37,103 nt of DNA, from contig JAQBXK010000019.1 of assembly GCA_027625145.1 (NCBI GenBank), positions 1 through 37,103 on the forward strand. The letters run 5' to 3'. Below are positions 25,848 to 34,196 of this stretch, piece after piece. How positions within the stretch are numbered: position 1 is the stretch's first letter; each line of letters starts with the position of its first letter. This DNA comes from Pseudomonadota bacterium. Its GTDB lineage: Bacteria; Pseudomonadota; Alphaproteobacteria; Puniceispirillales; Marisalimonadaceae. The notes beneath the pieces are model-generated. The model did not search any database, was not told where the DNA came from, and saw only the letters and a list, made by a program, of their open reading frames with translations. The position numbers and the translations under genes are program-made.

Positions 25848-25932
25848 TGGTAGGGATACCCGGAATCGAACCGGGAAGCCTTGCGGCACTGGTTTTTGAG
25901 ACCAGCGTGTTTACCTATTTCACCATATCCCC
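25848..25932 (-). tRNA. tRNA-Leu(CAA)
   Basis: An 85-base class II tRNA. Read on the minus strand: acceptor GGGGATA pairing with TATCCCT (a G-U pair at position 1-72), D-stem GTG/CAC, anticodon stem CTGGT/ACCAG with loop CTCAAAA giving anticodon CAA, a variable arm with GCC-GCAA-GGC, T-stem CCCGG/CCGGG with loop TTCGATT, discriminator A and an encoded CCA. All arms pair. The 361-base gap in which it lies (25682-26042) holds no other gene. The 3' half is repeated 2200 bp away at 23645-23700. Confidence 0.96.
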
Positions 25933-26042
25933 ATACTTGTAAAAAGTAATAAGTACCACATATATATATCAATAGAAATAAATTGGAAATTTATTATTAA
26001 GTATATTTGACTTAAATAAATTGATATTCACTAGGAAGAATT

Positions 26043-26642
26043 ATGGAAAATATTTCTTACAAAAATAAGATAAATAATCTTATAGAAAAAGCTAAAGTTA
26101 AAGCAAATCAACCTATTGCTGACAAAGCCTTAGGCTTTATTTCTGCAATTGAATCAATTTTCTTTCCAATACCAGTTGATCCATTTTTAGGAGCACTAAC
26201 ACTTGCTGCACCTCATAAATTTATTAGATTTGCTGTTATCTGCACAGTTTTCTCAGTAATAGGAGGATTAATTGGATGGCTTATAGGTTATTTAATAGGC
26301 CCCTCAATTGAGAGCTTTTTAGTAAATATTCCTTGGTTTTCAGAAGAAAAATTTACCGAAGTTAAATACGCTTATAAAGATAATGGAATGTTAATTATTT
26401 TTCTTGGTGCTTTTACACCACTGCCCTACAAAATAATTACATTAACGAGTGGAATGGCAGAAGTTAATATTTTTGCTTTTATTGTAATGTCAATATTAGG
26501 AAGAGGTATTCGTTTTTTTATAGTTGCATTTCTAGTAAAATATTTTGGGAAATCAGGTTTACTTTTTTTAAAGAATAATATTTTTATCTCTACTGCTATT
26601 TTAGGAATAGCAATTATTGCCGTTTGCTTTTATATTTTTTAA
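26043..26642 (+). CDS. yqaA: YqaA-family (DedA/VTT-like) inner-membrane protein
   Basis: A 199-residue integral membrane protein with about four or five hydrophobic segments. The N-terminal ALGFISAIESIFFPIPVDPFLGALTLAAP and the mid-protein GAFTPLPYKIITLTSGMAEVN are the re-entrant-loop motifs of the SNARE-associated/VTT (DedA-related) family, some of whose members move polyprenyl phosphate or phospholipids across membranes. The exact role of YqaA is not established. AGGAAG at 26033-26038 supports the ATG. Its stop abuts the dsbB ATG with no gap, and coq7 follows, so the three form one transcription unit. Confidence 0.88.
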   Translation: MENISYKNKINNLIEKAKVKANQPIADKALGFISAIESIFFPIPVDPFLGALTLAAPHKFIRFAVICTVFSVIGGLIGWLIGYLIGPSIESFLVNIPWFSEEKFTEVKYAYKDNGMLIIFLGAFTPLPYKIITLTSGMAEVNIFAFIVMSILGRGIRFFIVAFLVKYFGKSGLLFLKNNIFISTAILGIAIIAVCFYIF

Positions 26643-27170
26643 ATGTCTAAAAATTTTACTAAAAACATTTTAAAATTAAGCTTTTATCAGAAAACAATTC
26701 TATTTTTAAAGTTATCTTTTTGTATATCTACAACTATGCTTCTTTCTGCATTTTATCTTCAATATTTTAAAAATTTACCACCTTGTGACCTGTGTATTAC
26801 TCAAAGGTGGTTTCACGTCTTTATTCTTTTATACAGCTTAACTATTTATATAATTATAAAAACTAAAAACTTACCCCTTACATTAGTGATATTGGGATTA
26901 GCATTGGTATGGATCTCTAGTGGCTTAGCAGGTATGTATCATTTTGGTATTGAGCTTAAATTATGGACTGGCCCAGAGGCATGTTCTTCAAATCTAATTT
27001 TTTCAAAAGATTTATTAAAAGATTTATTAAACAAATCTCCTATAAAATGCGATGAAATTATGTTTAGTATTTTAGGAATTTCTCTTGCGGGTTGGAATGC
27101 AATTATTTCTTCTATAATTTTTTTATTTTTAAGTTTAATTTTAATTACAAAAGGTATCTTAAAACCATGA
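26643..27170 (+). CDS. dsbB: Disulfide bond formation protein B
   Basis: An inner-membrane protein that reoxidises DsbA and passes electrons to ubiquinone. The first periplasmic Cys pair is C48-x-x-C51 in LPPCDLCITQRW, and the second pair is C114 and C136 in the second periplasmic loop; four hydrophobic segments surround them. The 175 residues match the family. It begins at the base after the yqaA stop, and its TGA overlaps the coq7 ATG (ATGA at 27167-27170). DsbA is not in the window. Confidence 0.93.
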   Translation: MSKNFTKNILKLSFYQKTILFLKLSFCISTTMLLSAFYLQYFKNLPPCDLCITQRWFHVFILLYSLTIYIIIKTKNLPLTLVILGLALVWISSGLAGMYHFGIELKLWTGPEACSSNLIFSKDLLKDLLNKSPIKCDEIMFSILGISLAGWNAIISSIIFLFLSLILITKGILKP

Positions 27171-27691
27171 AAGACAAAGTAACTAAAGATGCCATTGATT
27201 CAATGCTTAGAGTCGATCATGCAGGAGAAACTGCGGCTGCAAAAATATATGATGGTCAATTAGCAATACTCGGTAATAGCTCAGTAGGATCAACCATTCA
27301 ACATATGAAAGACCAAGAACAAGAACATTTAGATACTTTTAACAAACTTCTAATTGAAAATGATACCAGGCCTACCGCCCTCCTTCCTATTTGGAATATT
27401 ATGGGTTTTGGACTAGGTATGGCTAGTGCTATTATGGGCAAAAAAGCGGCAATGGCTTGCACAATCGCTGTTGAGGAAGTTATTGGAGAGCATTATTCAA
27501 AACAGGTTGAAGCTTTAGGAACAGAAAGACCAGAATTAAAAAAAACATTAATGAAATTTCGCGATGAAGAATTAGATCACCTTAACATTGGAGTTGATCA
27601 TGAAGGAAGAGATGCTAATGGATACCAAATCATGAAAACAATAGTTCAATTTGGTTGCAGAACTGCAATAAAAATTTCAGAAAAAATCTAA
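27167..27691 (+). CDS. coq7: 3-demethoxyubiquinol 3-hydroxylase (Coq7)
   Basis: A di-iron hydroxylase of late ubiquinone synthesis, acting at the membrane. I start at the ATG at 27167, which overlaps the dsbB stop as ATGA and gives the family N-terminus MKDKVTKDAIDSMLRVDHAGE. The di-iron ligands are visible as Glu21 (DHAGE), E51-x-x-H54 (EQEH), the Glu in AVEEVIGEHY and DEELDH near residue 136. The 174-residue length matches bacterial Coq7. Coupling to dsbB is functionally neat, since DsbB uses ubiquinone. It converges on the HNH gene with a 17-base gap containing an AATAATT/AATTATT inverted repeat (27701-27717). Confidence 0.95.
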   Translation: MKDKVTKDAIDSMLRVDHAGETAAAKIYDGQLAILGNSSVGSTIQHMKDQEQEHLDTFNKLLIENDTRPTALLPIWNIMGFGLGMASAIMGKKAAMACTIAVEEVIGEHYSKQVEALGTERPELKKTLMKFRDEELDHLNIGVDHEGRDANGYQIMKTIVQFGCRTAIKISEKI

Positions 27692-27708
27692 TTGATTAAT
27701 AATAATTT

Positions 27709-28272
27709 TTAATTATTGTTTTCTAACTCTGTATCCCAATATAGAAAATCACCCCAAGATTCATGTAAAAAGTTAGGTGGGAAATATCTTCCATTTCTCT
27801 TTAATATACTCGTACTAGGTGGAGTAGGCTTCATCAATGGATACATATTAATTTCACTTGGTCTTTTGCTTCCTTTTTTAAAATTACAAGGAGCACATGC
27901 TGCAACTACATTACTCCAATTCGTCTTTCCACCAAGAAATCTAGGAATAACATGATCAAAAGTTAATTCGTGGGATTGTTTTGTCAGCCCACAATATTGA
28001 CATGAAAATCTATCTCGTAAAAAAACATTGAACCTAGTAAAAACAGGAGATCTTTGAGCTTTAACATATTGCTTTAGTGAGATAACACTTGGAACTTTCA
28101 TCCTAAAGCCAGGAGATCTTACTACCTCATCATATTCAGAAACTATGTTTACTCTCTCAAGAAACACTGCCTTTATTGTTTCTTGCCAAGACCATAAAGA
28201 CAATGGGAAATAGCTTAAAGGTTGATAATCAGCATTTAAAACCAATGTTGGAGAAAAAGAACCAAATGACAT
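27709..28272 (-). CDS. HNH endonuclease-domain protein
   Basis: A 187-residue protein with a complete HNH nuclease motif in its second half: CQYCGLTKQSHELTFDHVIP (CxxC, then DH), RFLGGKTNWSNVVAACAPCN (Asn and a second CxxC) and the following KKG. The first half (VLNADYQPLSYFPLSLWSWQ) is the conserved start of a widespread stand-alone bacterial HNH family. No intron, intein or phage gene is near, so a homing or phage role is not indicated; its cellular function is not known to me. The neighbours are core genes. Confidence 0.85.
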   Translation of the reverse strand: MSFGSFSPTLVLNADYQPLSYFPLSLWSWQETIKAVFLERVNIVSEYDEVVRSPGFRMKVPSVISLKQYVKAQRSPVFTRFNVFLRDRFSCQYCGLTKQSHELTFDHVIPRFLGGKTNWSNVVAACAPCNFKKGSKRPSEINMYPLMKPTPPSTSILKRNGRYFPPNFLHESWGDFLYWDTELENNN

Positions 28273-28353
28273 GCCATGTTCCTAAATTTAATAATAATCT
28301 AGATTAGATTAATAATATTAAAGTTTTATTAAATTAGAAACAGATATTATAAA

Positions 28354-29016
28354 TTAATTAATTGTTTTCAAAAGCTCCATTCCAGCACTAATGCCCTCTG
28401 GATCAATACCATGACCAAGATTAGGTCTAGATAGAGTTTGAACGTTAAATCCAATATTATTTAATAGCTTTTTAGAGTTAATTAATGATTGAAAAGGAAC
28501 AACTTCATCTTTTTCTCCATGAACCAATAAAACGGGCGTATTTGCAAAATTATGTTTCCCATTTATAATTTGATTATTAGCTGCTTCTACATTTTCTACT
28601 CTTAAAGCTCCGGAGTATCCTATGATTGCAGCAAATTGCTGATTATTAATTAATAAACATTGTAAACTCATCATTGCACCTTGAGAAAATCCAATTAATA
28701 TTACGTCTTTAAATGATAAATTAAGGCTTTTAGCTTCATATTGTATAAGAGAAATTAAATTTTCTGAGGCTTTAATTGCGCCTGCAGGAATCTGATCTAT
28801 TGGAAACCATTCTCTTCCAGATGGAGACATTGAACATGGATGAGGAGCATCTGGTGAAATAAACGTAGCGTTTGGCATTGCCATTGAAAATGGATTTGCT
28901 AAATCAATTAAATCTTTGCCATCAGCTCCATAACCATGCAAAAAAACCACTAATTTATTTGACATGCCGCCAGCAGCTGGAGGACGCCTATAAATATTAT
29001 TTATTGTATTGCTCAC
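28354..29016 (-). CDS. Alpha/beta hydrolase, carboxylesterase/phospholipase type
   Basis: A serine hydrolase of about 220 residues. The start is probably the GTG at 29016-29014, 5 bases after GGAGG (complement of 29022-29026); the ATG at 29028 would place this ribosome site inside the gene. Motifs: VVFLHGYGADGKDLIDLA (oxyanion region), the nucleophile Ser in IGFSQGAMMSL near residue 112, Asp in HGEKDEVVP and His in LGHGIDPEG. This is the bacterial carboxylesterase/lysophospholipase (EstB/YpfH-like) pattern. The substrate is unknown. It is divergent from moaA across 167 bases that contain TATAAT at 29055-29060. Confidence 0.88.
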   Translation of the reverse strand: MSNTINNIYRRPPAAGGMSNKLVVFLHGYGADGKDLIDLANPFSMAMPNATFISPDAPHPCSMSPSGREWFPIDQIPAGAIKASENLISLIQYEAKSLNLSFKDVILIGFSQGAMMSLQCLLINNQQFAAIIGYSGALRVENVEAANNQIINGKHNFANTPVLLVHGEKDEVVPFQSLINSKKLLNNIGFNVQTLSRPNLGHGIDPEGISAGMELLKTIN

Positions 29017-29183
29017 ACAAACCTCCATTTACTATTAATGCTTAAAGTATTTTCTATAATAAAATATCATTTTTAGGTTTAATAAATAATTGTTACTTAT
29101 ATTTAAAAATAATATATCATACAAAAATATAATAGATTTAATTACATTTAAATTTTAAGTACTAATTTTGAAAAATAGATGCA

Positions 29184-30188
29184 ATGGAAATTAAAAATAA
29201 ATTAATTGATCCTTTTGGACGAGAGATAAACTATCTAAGAGTATCTGTTACCGATAGATGCGACTTCAGATGTACTTACTGTATGTCAGAAGATATGCAA
29301 TTCTTGCCCAAAAAAGATGTTCTAAGCCTTGAAGAAATTGAAGAGATTTGTAAATCTTTTATGAAACTCGGAACTCGTAAAATAAGATTAACTGGAGGAG
29401 AACCTCTTGTTAGAAAAGGCATAATGCAAGTTATTAATAATTTAGGCAAAGAAGTTGGAAAAGGATTAGATGAATTAACTATCACTACAAATGGTAGTCA
29501 GCTTGAGACTAAAGCTGAAGAATTATTCAAGGCTGGTGTTAGAAGAATTAATGTTTCCTTAGATCACTTAGACCCTATTAAATTTAAGGAAATAACTAGA
29601 TGGGGAGACCTTGATAAGGTTAAAGCAGGTTTAAAAATAGCTAAAGAAATTGGCTTAAAAATAAAAATCAATACTGTAGCAATAAGTGAATTTAATGAAT
29701 ATCACTTAGCTGATATTTTAAATTGGTGCGGTGAAGAAAATTTTGACATGACTATTATTGAAGTTATGCCAATGGGAGATATTGGCAAAGATAAAAGGTA
29801 CGGTCAATACTTACCCTTAAGTAAAGTAAGGTCTGAACTAGAAAAGACTTTTACTTTAACTGATATTCCAGAAAGAACTAGTGGTCCTGCGAGATACGTT
29901 TCTGTGAAAGAAACAGGAAGAAACCTAGGATTTATAACTCCCTTAACACATAACTTTTGTGAAAGTTGCAATAGAGTTAGATTAACATGTACAGGAACGC
30001 TTTATATGTGTTTAGGGCAAGATGACAATGCGGACTTAAAAACCGTACTTAGAGAAAAAGGCCCAGAAGCTTTAGAAAATGCTATTAGACATGCTATAGG
30101 AAGAAAACCTAAAGGACATGATTTTGAAATTTCACGACAATCTTCAAATGTTTCAGTAAATAGGCACATGTCTCTAACTGGTGGATAA
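29184..30188 (+). CDS. moaA: GTP 3',8-cyclase (molybdenum cofactor biosynthesis)
   Basis: A radical-SAM enzyme that, with MoaC, turns GTP into cyclic pyranopterin monophosphate. The N-terminal 4Fe-4S cluster motif is C26-x3-C30-x2-C33 ([13 protein letters not shown]); [11 protein letters not shown] follows. The C-terminal second cluster has [21 protein letters not shown]. The protein ends in the conserved Gly-Gly tail (SLTGG) required by MoaA. Its 334 residues are normal. No other molybdopterin gene is in the window. It ends 5 bases from the convergent MFS gene. Confidence 0.97.
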   Translation: MEIKNKLIDPFGREINYLRVSVTDRCDFRCTYCMSEDMQFLPKKDVLSLEEIEEICKSFMKLGTRKIRLTGGEPLVRKGIMQVINNLGKEVGKGLDELTITTNGSQLETKAEELFKAGVRRINVSLDHLDPIKFKEITRWGDLDKVKAGLKIAKEIGLKIKINTVAISEFNEYHLADILNWCGEENFDMTIIEVMPMGDIGKDKRYGQYLPLSKVRSELEKTFTLTDIPERTSGPARYVSVKETGRNLGFITPLTHNFCESCNRVRLTCTGTLYMCLGQDDNADLKTVLREKGPEALENAIRHAIGRKPKGHDFEISRQSSNVSVNRHMSLTGG

Positions 30189-30193
30189 AAATA

Positions 30194-31366
30194 CTATAAT
30201 AATTTTAAATCTTTTCCTCTAATATAAAGCATACAAAAAAACAAAATAAAAACTGGAATGAATGCGTAACTTATCATTATTTCCCAACCCATATTACTAT
30301 GAAGTATTCCAGCTAAAAAAGAACCTAACGCAACAAATATAAAGATTATAAAATCTGTAACTCCTTGTACTTTTGCTCTTTCTTTAGGGGATGAGGATTT
30401 TGCTATTATATCACTTCCACCAACATAAAGAAAATTCCAACCAAGTCCGCATAGAAATAAAGCTATCCAGAAATGGTAGATAGACTGACCTAGAACTCCA
30501 AAACAAAGTGAACAAAAGTAGAGCAATAATCCCATTAACATTACTTTACGATTACCTAAAAATAAGATGAGTGAGCCAGTAAAAAATGAAGGCGCATACA
30601 TTGCAATAATGTGCCATTGAATTACAGTTGCACTGGCGCTATCTCCTAATTTTGATATATTCACAATCTGCAAAGGTGTAGCAGTCATAATAAAACTCAT
30701 TAGTGAGTAACCAATAGCTGCCGCTAAAATTGCAATTATCAGTATCTTTTGATTTAAAATGACGATCAAAGATCTGATATTTCCAGTTTGTTGTTTTGGT
30801 TTTTCAATTTTTATAAAAAGAAGAATTACAAAGTTCAATAGTTGAACTAAAGCAGCTAATACATAAGCTCCTAAGTAAAAATATTTTGGGAAAAGATCAA
30901 AAGAATATCTTGAAATCTCTGGGCCTAATATAGCTGCGGCTAATCCTCCCGCCAACACAAGAGAAATAGCCTTACTTTTAAATTTATCTTTTACATTATC
31001 AGCTGCTGCGTAACGATAAAATTGTTGGTTTGCTTGAGAAAATCCTATTAGGACAGAACCAAAAATAAATAATAAAAAGTTTTTATCAAATATTGAAAAA
31101 GCAATAGCTATATATCCTAAAATAGCTGAAACGGCTCCTAGTAAGAACATAGGCTTTCTACCTATTTTTCCCATAAACAAAGAAACAGGTATGAGTGTTA
31201 ATGCTATCGTTAAGAATTGCAGTGATAAAGGAACCGTTGCATATGCTTTGCTTGAAGCGAGAAGAGAGCCAACCAACCCTGTATTTAGTATATTGATACT
31301 AGTCGAAGTTACTGATAATCCTTGTGCGATTGAAAGAATTAAAACATTTCGTTTTTGCAATTCCAA
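30194..31366 (-). CDS. MFS transporter
   Basis: A 390-residue protein with about 12 hydrophobic segments in two halves. The loop between helices 2 and 3 has FMGKIGRKPMFLLGA, matching the major facilitator G-x-x-x-[DN]RxGR-type signature. The substrate is unknown. The start appears to be TTG at 31366-31364: an in-frame TAG lies immediately upstream, no ATG occurs before the first transmembrane helix, and there is no convincing ribosome site. It is divergent from the P1 peptidase gene. Confidence 0.87.
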   Translation of the reverse strand: MELQKRNVLILSIAQGLSVTSTSINILNTGLVGSLLASSKAYATVPLSLQFLTIALTLIPVSLFMGKIGRKPMFLLGAVSAILGYIAIAFSIFDKNFLLFIFGSVLIGFSQANQQFYRYAAADNVKDKFKSKAISLVLAGGLAAAILGPEISRYSFDLFPKYFYLGAYVLAALVQLLNFVILLFIKIEKPKQQTGNIRSLIVILNQKILIIAILAAAIGYSLMSFIMTATPLQIVNISKLGDSASATVIQWHIIAMYAPSFFTGSLILFLGNRKVMLMGLLLYFCSLCFGVLGQSIYHFWIALFLCGLGWNFLYVGGSDIIAKSSSPKERAKVQGVTDFIIFIFVALGSFLAGILHSNMGWEIMISYAFIPVFILFFCMLYIRGKDLKLL

Positions 31367-31444
31367 CTACTTATTGTTTTTATATAGACATGTATTAGAC
31401 TTCATTTCAATATAACCCTTTGATAAATGATAGAGGAGACAAAA

Positions 31445-32545
31445 GTGAATATAAATCCTGGCCCCGGTAAAAAAAATCTTATTACAGATGTACCTGGAGT
31501 TCAAGTTGGATGTGCTCAAAACAAGAAAATTGGGACTGGAGTTACAATTATATCCGGTAAAAACCCATTCTCAGCAGCAGTGGATGTTAGAGGTGGAGGA
31601 CCAGGAACAAGAGAAACTGATATGTTAAACTTAGAAAACTCAATTGGTAGAGCAGATGCAATTGTTCTTTCAGGAGGCTCTGCTTATGGACTTGATGCAA
31701 GTTCAGAAATACAAGATTTACTTCGACAAGATAAAAAAGGTTACAAATTAGGCAAGGCAATTGTTCCACTAGTACCTGCTGCAGTAATATTTGATCTTAA
31801 TATAAATGATAACCCTCATGTGAACGAAATTGGAAAACAATCATTATGGCGAAAACTAGCTAATGAAGCTTATAAAGTATTAAGCTCTGACTTTAAGTTG
31901 GGTTCATATGGTGCTGGATGTGGAGCTACAACAGCTACATTAAAAGGTGGCCAAGGTTCTTCATCATGGATACAAAAATACTCAAATAATGAGATATATT
32001 CTGTAGGTGCTTTAATAATAAATAACGCTGTTGGCAATCCATTAATGAACAAAGGTCCTTTTTTTATTTCAGGAAATCTAGAGTTTGAAAACGAGTTTGG
32101 AGGAAGGGGGGCATCTCAAGAAAATTATGATGGAATTTTAAGAGCAAAAAGATTGCCTTCTAGCCTTGGTATTTCAGATACCTTTGATAAGATAAAACAT
32201 TCTTATGAAAACAACACTTCAGATATAGCCAGCAATACTGTTATTGGCATTGTCGCCACAGATGCCCCTTTGAGTAGAAATAATTTAAAAAGACTAGCTA
32301 TTATGGCACATGACGGAATAGCAAGATCTGTAAACCCTTCCCATACACCAATGGATGGAGACACTATTTTTGCAATTACTACTAACCCACAAAATGATGA
32401 AAAAAAACTTTCTAATGTAGATATTTTAACTTTAGGGTCAAGAATAAGTGATTGTGTTTCCAGGGCCTGTAACAGAGGGGTTTATGAAGCAAAACAAATA
32501 GGTCTATCTAAACCAGATTGGAAAAGCTTATTTCAAAAACAATAA
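31445..32545 (+). CDS. P1-family (S58, DmpA-like) peptidase / amidase
   Basis: A self-processing N-terminal-nucleophile hydrolase related to the aminopeptidase DmpA and the nylon-oligomer hydrolase NylC. I prefer the GTG at 31445, 6 bases after GAGGAG; an ATG at 31427 is in frame but puts that site inside the gene. Conserved segments include NLITDVPGVQVGCA, DVRGGGPGTRETD, LSGGSAYGLDA, GSYGAGCGATTA and INNAVGNP. The expected cleavage point is between Asn264 and Thr265 (SNTVIGIVATDA), making Thr the nucleophile. The natural substrate is not known. It ends 2 bases from the convergent pssA. Confidence 0.88.
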   Translation: MNINPGPGKKNLITDVPGVQVGCAQNKKIGTGVTIISGKNPFSAAVDVRGGGPGTRETDMLNLENSIGRADAIVLSGGSAYGLDASSEIQDLLRQDKKGYKLGKAIVPLVPAAVIFDLNINDNPHVNEIGKQSLWRKLANEAYKVLSSDFKLGSYGAGCGATTATLKGGQGSSSWIQKYSNNEIYSVGALIINNAVGNPLMNKGPFFISGNLEFENEFGGRGASQENYDGILRAKRLPSSLGISDTFDKIKHSYENNTSDIASNTVIGIVATDAPLSRNNLKRLAIMAHDGIARSVNPSHTPMDGDTIFAITTNPQNDEKKLSNVDILTLGSRISDCVSRACNRGVYEAKQIGLSKPDWKSLFQKQ

Positions 32546-32547
32546 TT

Positions 32548-33342
32548 TTATTCAACTTTTGCTTGAAGTGCTTCTTCTTTTTTTTTCAAGCGAATATAAA
32601 ATAAAGGGGCAAAAGGTATACTAATTAAATAAATCAAAACTAAAATTGTAAAACCTTTGATTGGATTACTAATTATAGCATTACTCAACAAAGCTAAAAT
32701 TACAAGCATAGGTATTACTAACGATTTTGGAATTTGAAAAACTTTTCCTGAGAATGTTGGTAAGTTACTAACCATACCAATTGAAATTACAACTATCCAA
32801 AAACCAATAATTTCTGGTGACTTAAAGTCAGTAATTTCTAGAATGTTCTCTAATGCAATTGGCAAAAGTAATAAAAAAGCTGCAGCGGGAGTAGGTATTC
32901 CACTAAAATAATTTTTTGCGTAGCTTGGTCTTTCAGATAATTCTGAATTAAATCTAGCAAGCCTTAAAGCAGCGCAGATAACATATAATACAATAACAAT
33001 CCAAAATAAATTATTTACAGGATTGCCTATCCACAAAAATATTGAAAAAGCAGGTACAGCGCCAAAAACAACAAAATCAGACAAAGAATCTAGGTGCATA
33101 CCAAAATCGCTCGTGGATTTTAATAATCTTGCTACTCGCCCATCTAACATATCGAAAACTGCTGCAATAATTATCATTATAATTACATTATCCCAGCGAC
33201 CTAATAAAGCTTGATACATGGCTTGTAAACCAAAGATTAAAGCACATACTGTTAAAAAATTAGGTAGCATCCATAAAATAGAAAACCTTCGTGGCCTTGA
33301 TTCAAAAGCTTTTTTAGCTAATTTAAACCCCTTGTTATTCAT
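32548..33342 (-). CDS. pssA: CDP-diacylglycerol--serine O-phosphatidyltransferase
   Basis: An inner-membrane enzyme making phosphatidylserine, the precursor decarboxylated by Psd. The CDP-alcohol phosphotransferase motif is complete: DMLDGRVARLLKSTSDFG, then LDSLSDFVVFG, giving D-G-x2-A-R-x8-G-x3-D-x3-D at about residues 67-90. Several hydrophobic helices follow. The 264 residues fit the gram-positive-type (subclass II) PssA also common in alphaproteobacteria. Its ATG shares one base with the psd stop (TAATG), so translation is probably coupled. Confidence 0.94.
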   Translation of the reverse strand: MNNKGFKLAKKAFESRPRRFSILWMLPNFLTVCALIFGLQAMYQALLGRWDNVIIMIIIAAVFDMLDGRVARLLKSTSDFGMHLDSLSDFVVFGAVPAFSIFLWIGNPVNNLFWIVIVLYVICAALRLARFNSELSERPSYAKNYFSGIPTPAAAFLLLLPIALENILEITDFKSPEIIGFWIVVISIGMVSNLPTFSGKVFQIPKSLVIPMLVILALLSNAIISNPIKGFTILVLIYLISIPFAPLFYIRLKKKEEALQAKVE

Positions 33343-34058
33343 TAAATTTGACTTTGGACTGATTTACTGTTTTTACTAAAGTCAGCTAGGATAGTCTCAC
33401 CAGCAAGCGTTTTTTGTCCAGGAAGAACTGAAACCGAGGCATCAGATGGAAAGTAAACATCAACCCTGCTTCCAAATCTTATCAAACCAAAAATATCTCC
33501 AGCTTTAAGTGATGAACCAATATCTACATCACAAATAATTCTTCTAGCCACTAATCCTGCAATCTGCACAAAAGCAATTTTTTTACCATTTTCCGTATCC
33601 ATTCCTAATATTAGTCTCTCATTATCAGATGAAGCCTTGTCCAAACTAGCATTGAAAAATAATCCCGGTATATAATTTTTATAAGTAATTTTTCCTAACA
33701 TAGGCGATCTATTAACATGAACATCAAAAACGTTCATAAATATACATATTCTTTGCCAATCACCATCTGGAAGGCCTAATTCTTGATCTGGAATCACTTT
33801 TGAAATCTCTATAATTCTTCCATCCGCAGGGGCAATTATTAAGTTATTTTTATTAACACCTGATAAAATTGGAGTAACACGATTAGGATTTCTAAAAAAA
33901 TAAATACACCAAACAGTTAAAATAAATCCCACAAAATATAACGGGCTCCATATCCAGCCAATTATAACTGTTAATATTACAAAAATTGCAATAAATGGAG
34001 TGCCTGCAGGATGAATAGGCACTAATACAGATGTTTTAATAGAATCAATAATTGACAT
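33342..34058 (-). CDS. psd: Phosphatidylserine decarboxylase, pyruvoyl-dependent proenzyme
   Basis: Converts phosphatidylserine to phosphatidylethanolamine. The proenzyme should cleave itself between Gly196 and Ser197 in LIRFGSRVDVYFP, where Ser becomes the pyruvoyl group; many Psd proteins have LGST here, and FGS is the short-form (PSD-A type) variant. Other conserved parts are APADG (76-80) and FDVHVNRSP near 111-119. Two N-terminal hydrophobic segments would anchor it in the inner membrane. At 238 residues it is the short type. AGGAAA precedes the ATG. It is followed by pssA with a 1-base overlap. Confidence 0.95.
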   Translation of the reverse strand: MSIIDSIKTSVLVPIHPAGTPFIAIFVILTVIIGWIWSPLYFVGFILTVWCIYFFRNPNRVTPILSGVNKNNLIIAPADGRIIEISKVIPDQELGLPDGDWQRICIFMNVFDVHVNRSPMLGKITYKNYIPGLFFNASLDKASSDNERLILGMDTENGKKIAFVQIAGLVARRIICDVDIGSSLKAGDIFGLIRFGSRVDVYFPSDASVSVLPGQKTLAGETILADFSKNSKSVQSQI

Positions 34059-34143
34059 TTTATTTTCCTATACAAATTAACATTCAATTTAAACAAATTA
34101 TCATCATAATTTTCATAATATGAAGAGTAATCATTTAATACAA

Positions 34144-34172
34144 TTGCACTTCTTATCACAATATTGTATTTA
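34144..34172 (+). promoter_or_regulatory. Putative promoter of the 95-residue gene
   Basis: TTGCAC at 34144-34149 and TATTTA at 34167-34172 are 17 bases apart, placing transcription start near 34179, shortly before TTGGAG and the GTG start at 34197. Confidence 0.45.
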
Positions 34173-34196
34173 TTAAAGCATAACTTGGAGTAAATT

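Noticed and set aside
27709-28272. HNH nuclease as a homing or phage enzyme
   Set aside because: It has the N-terminal domain of a widespread stand-alone bacterial HNH family and sits between core genes, with no intron, intein or phage gene nearby.
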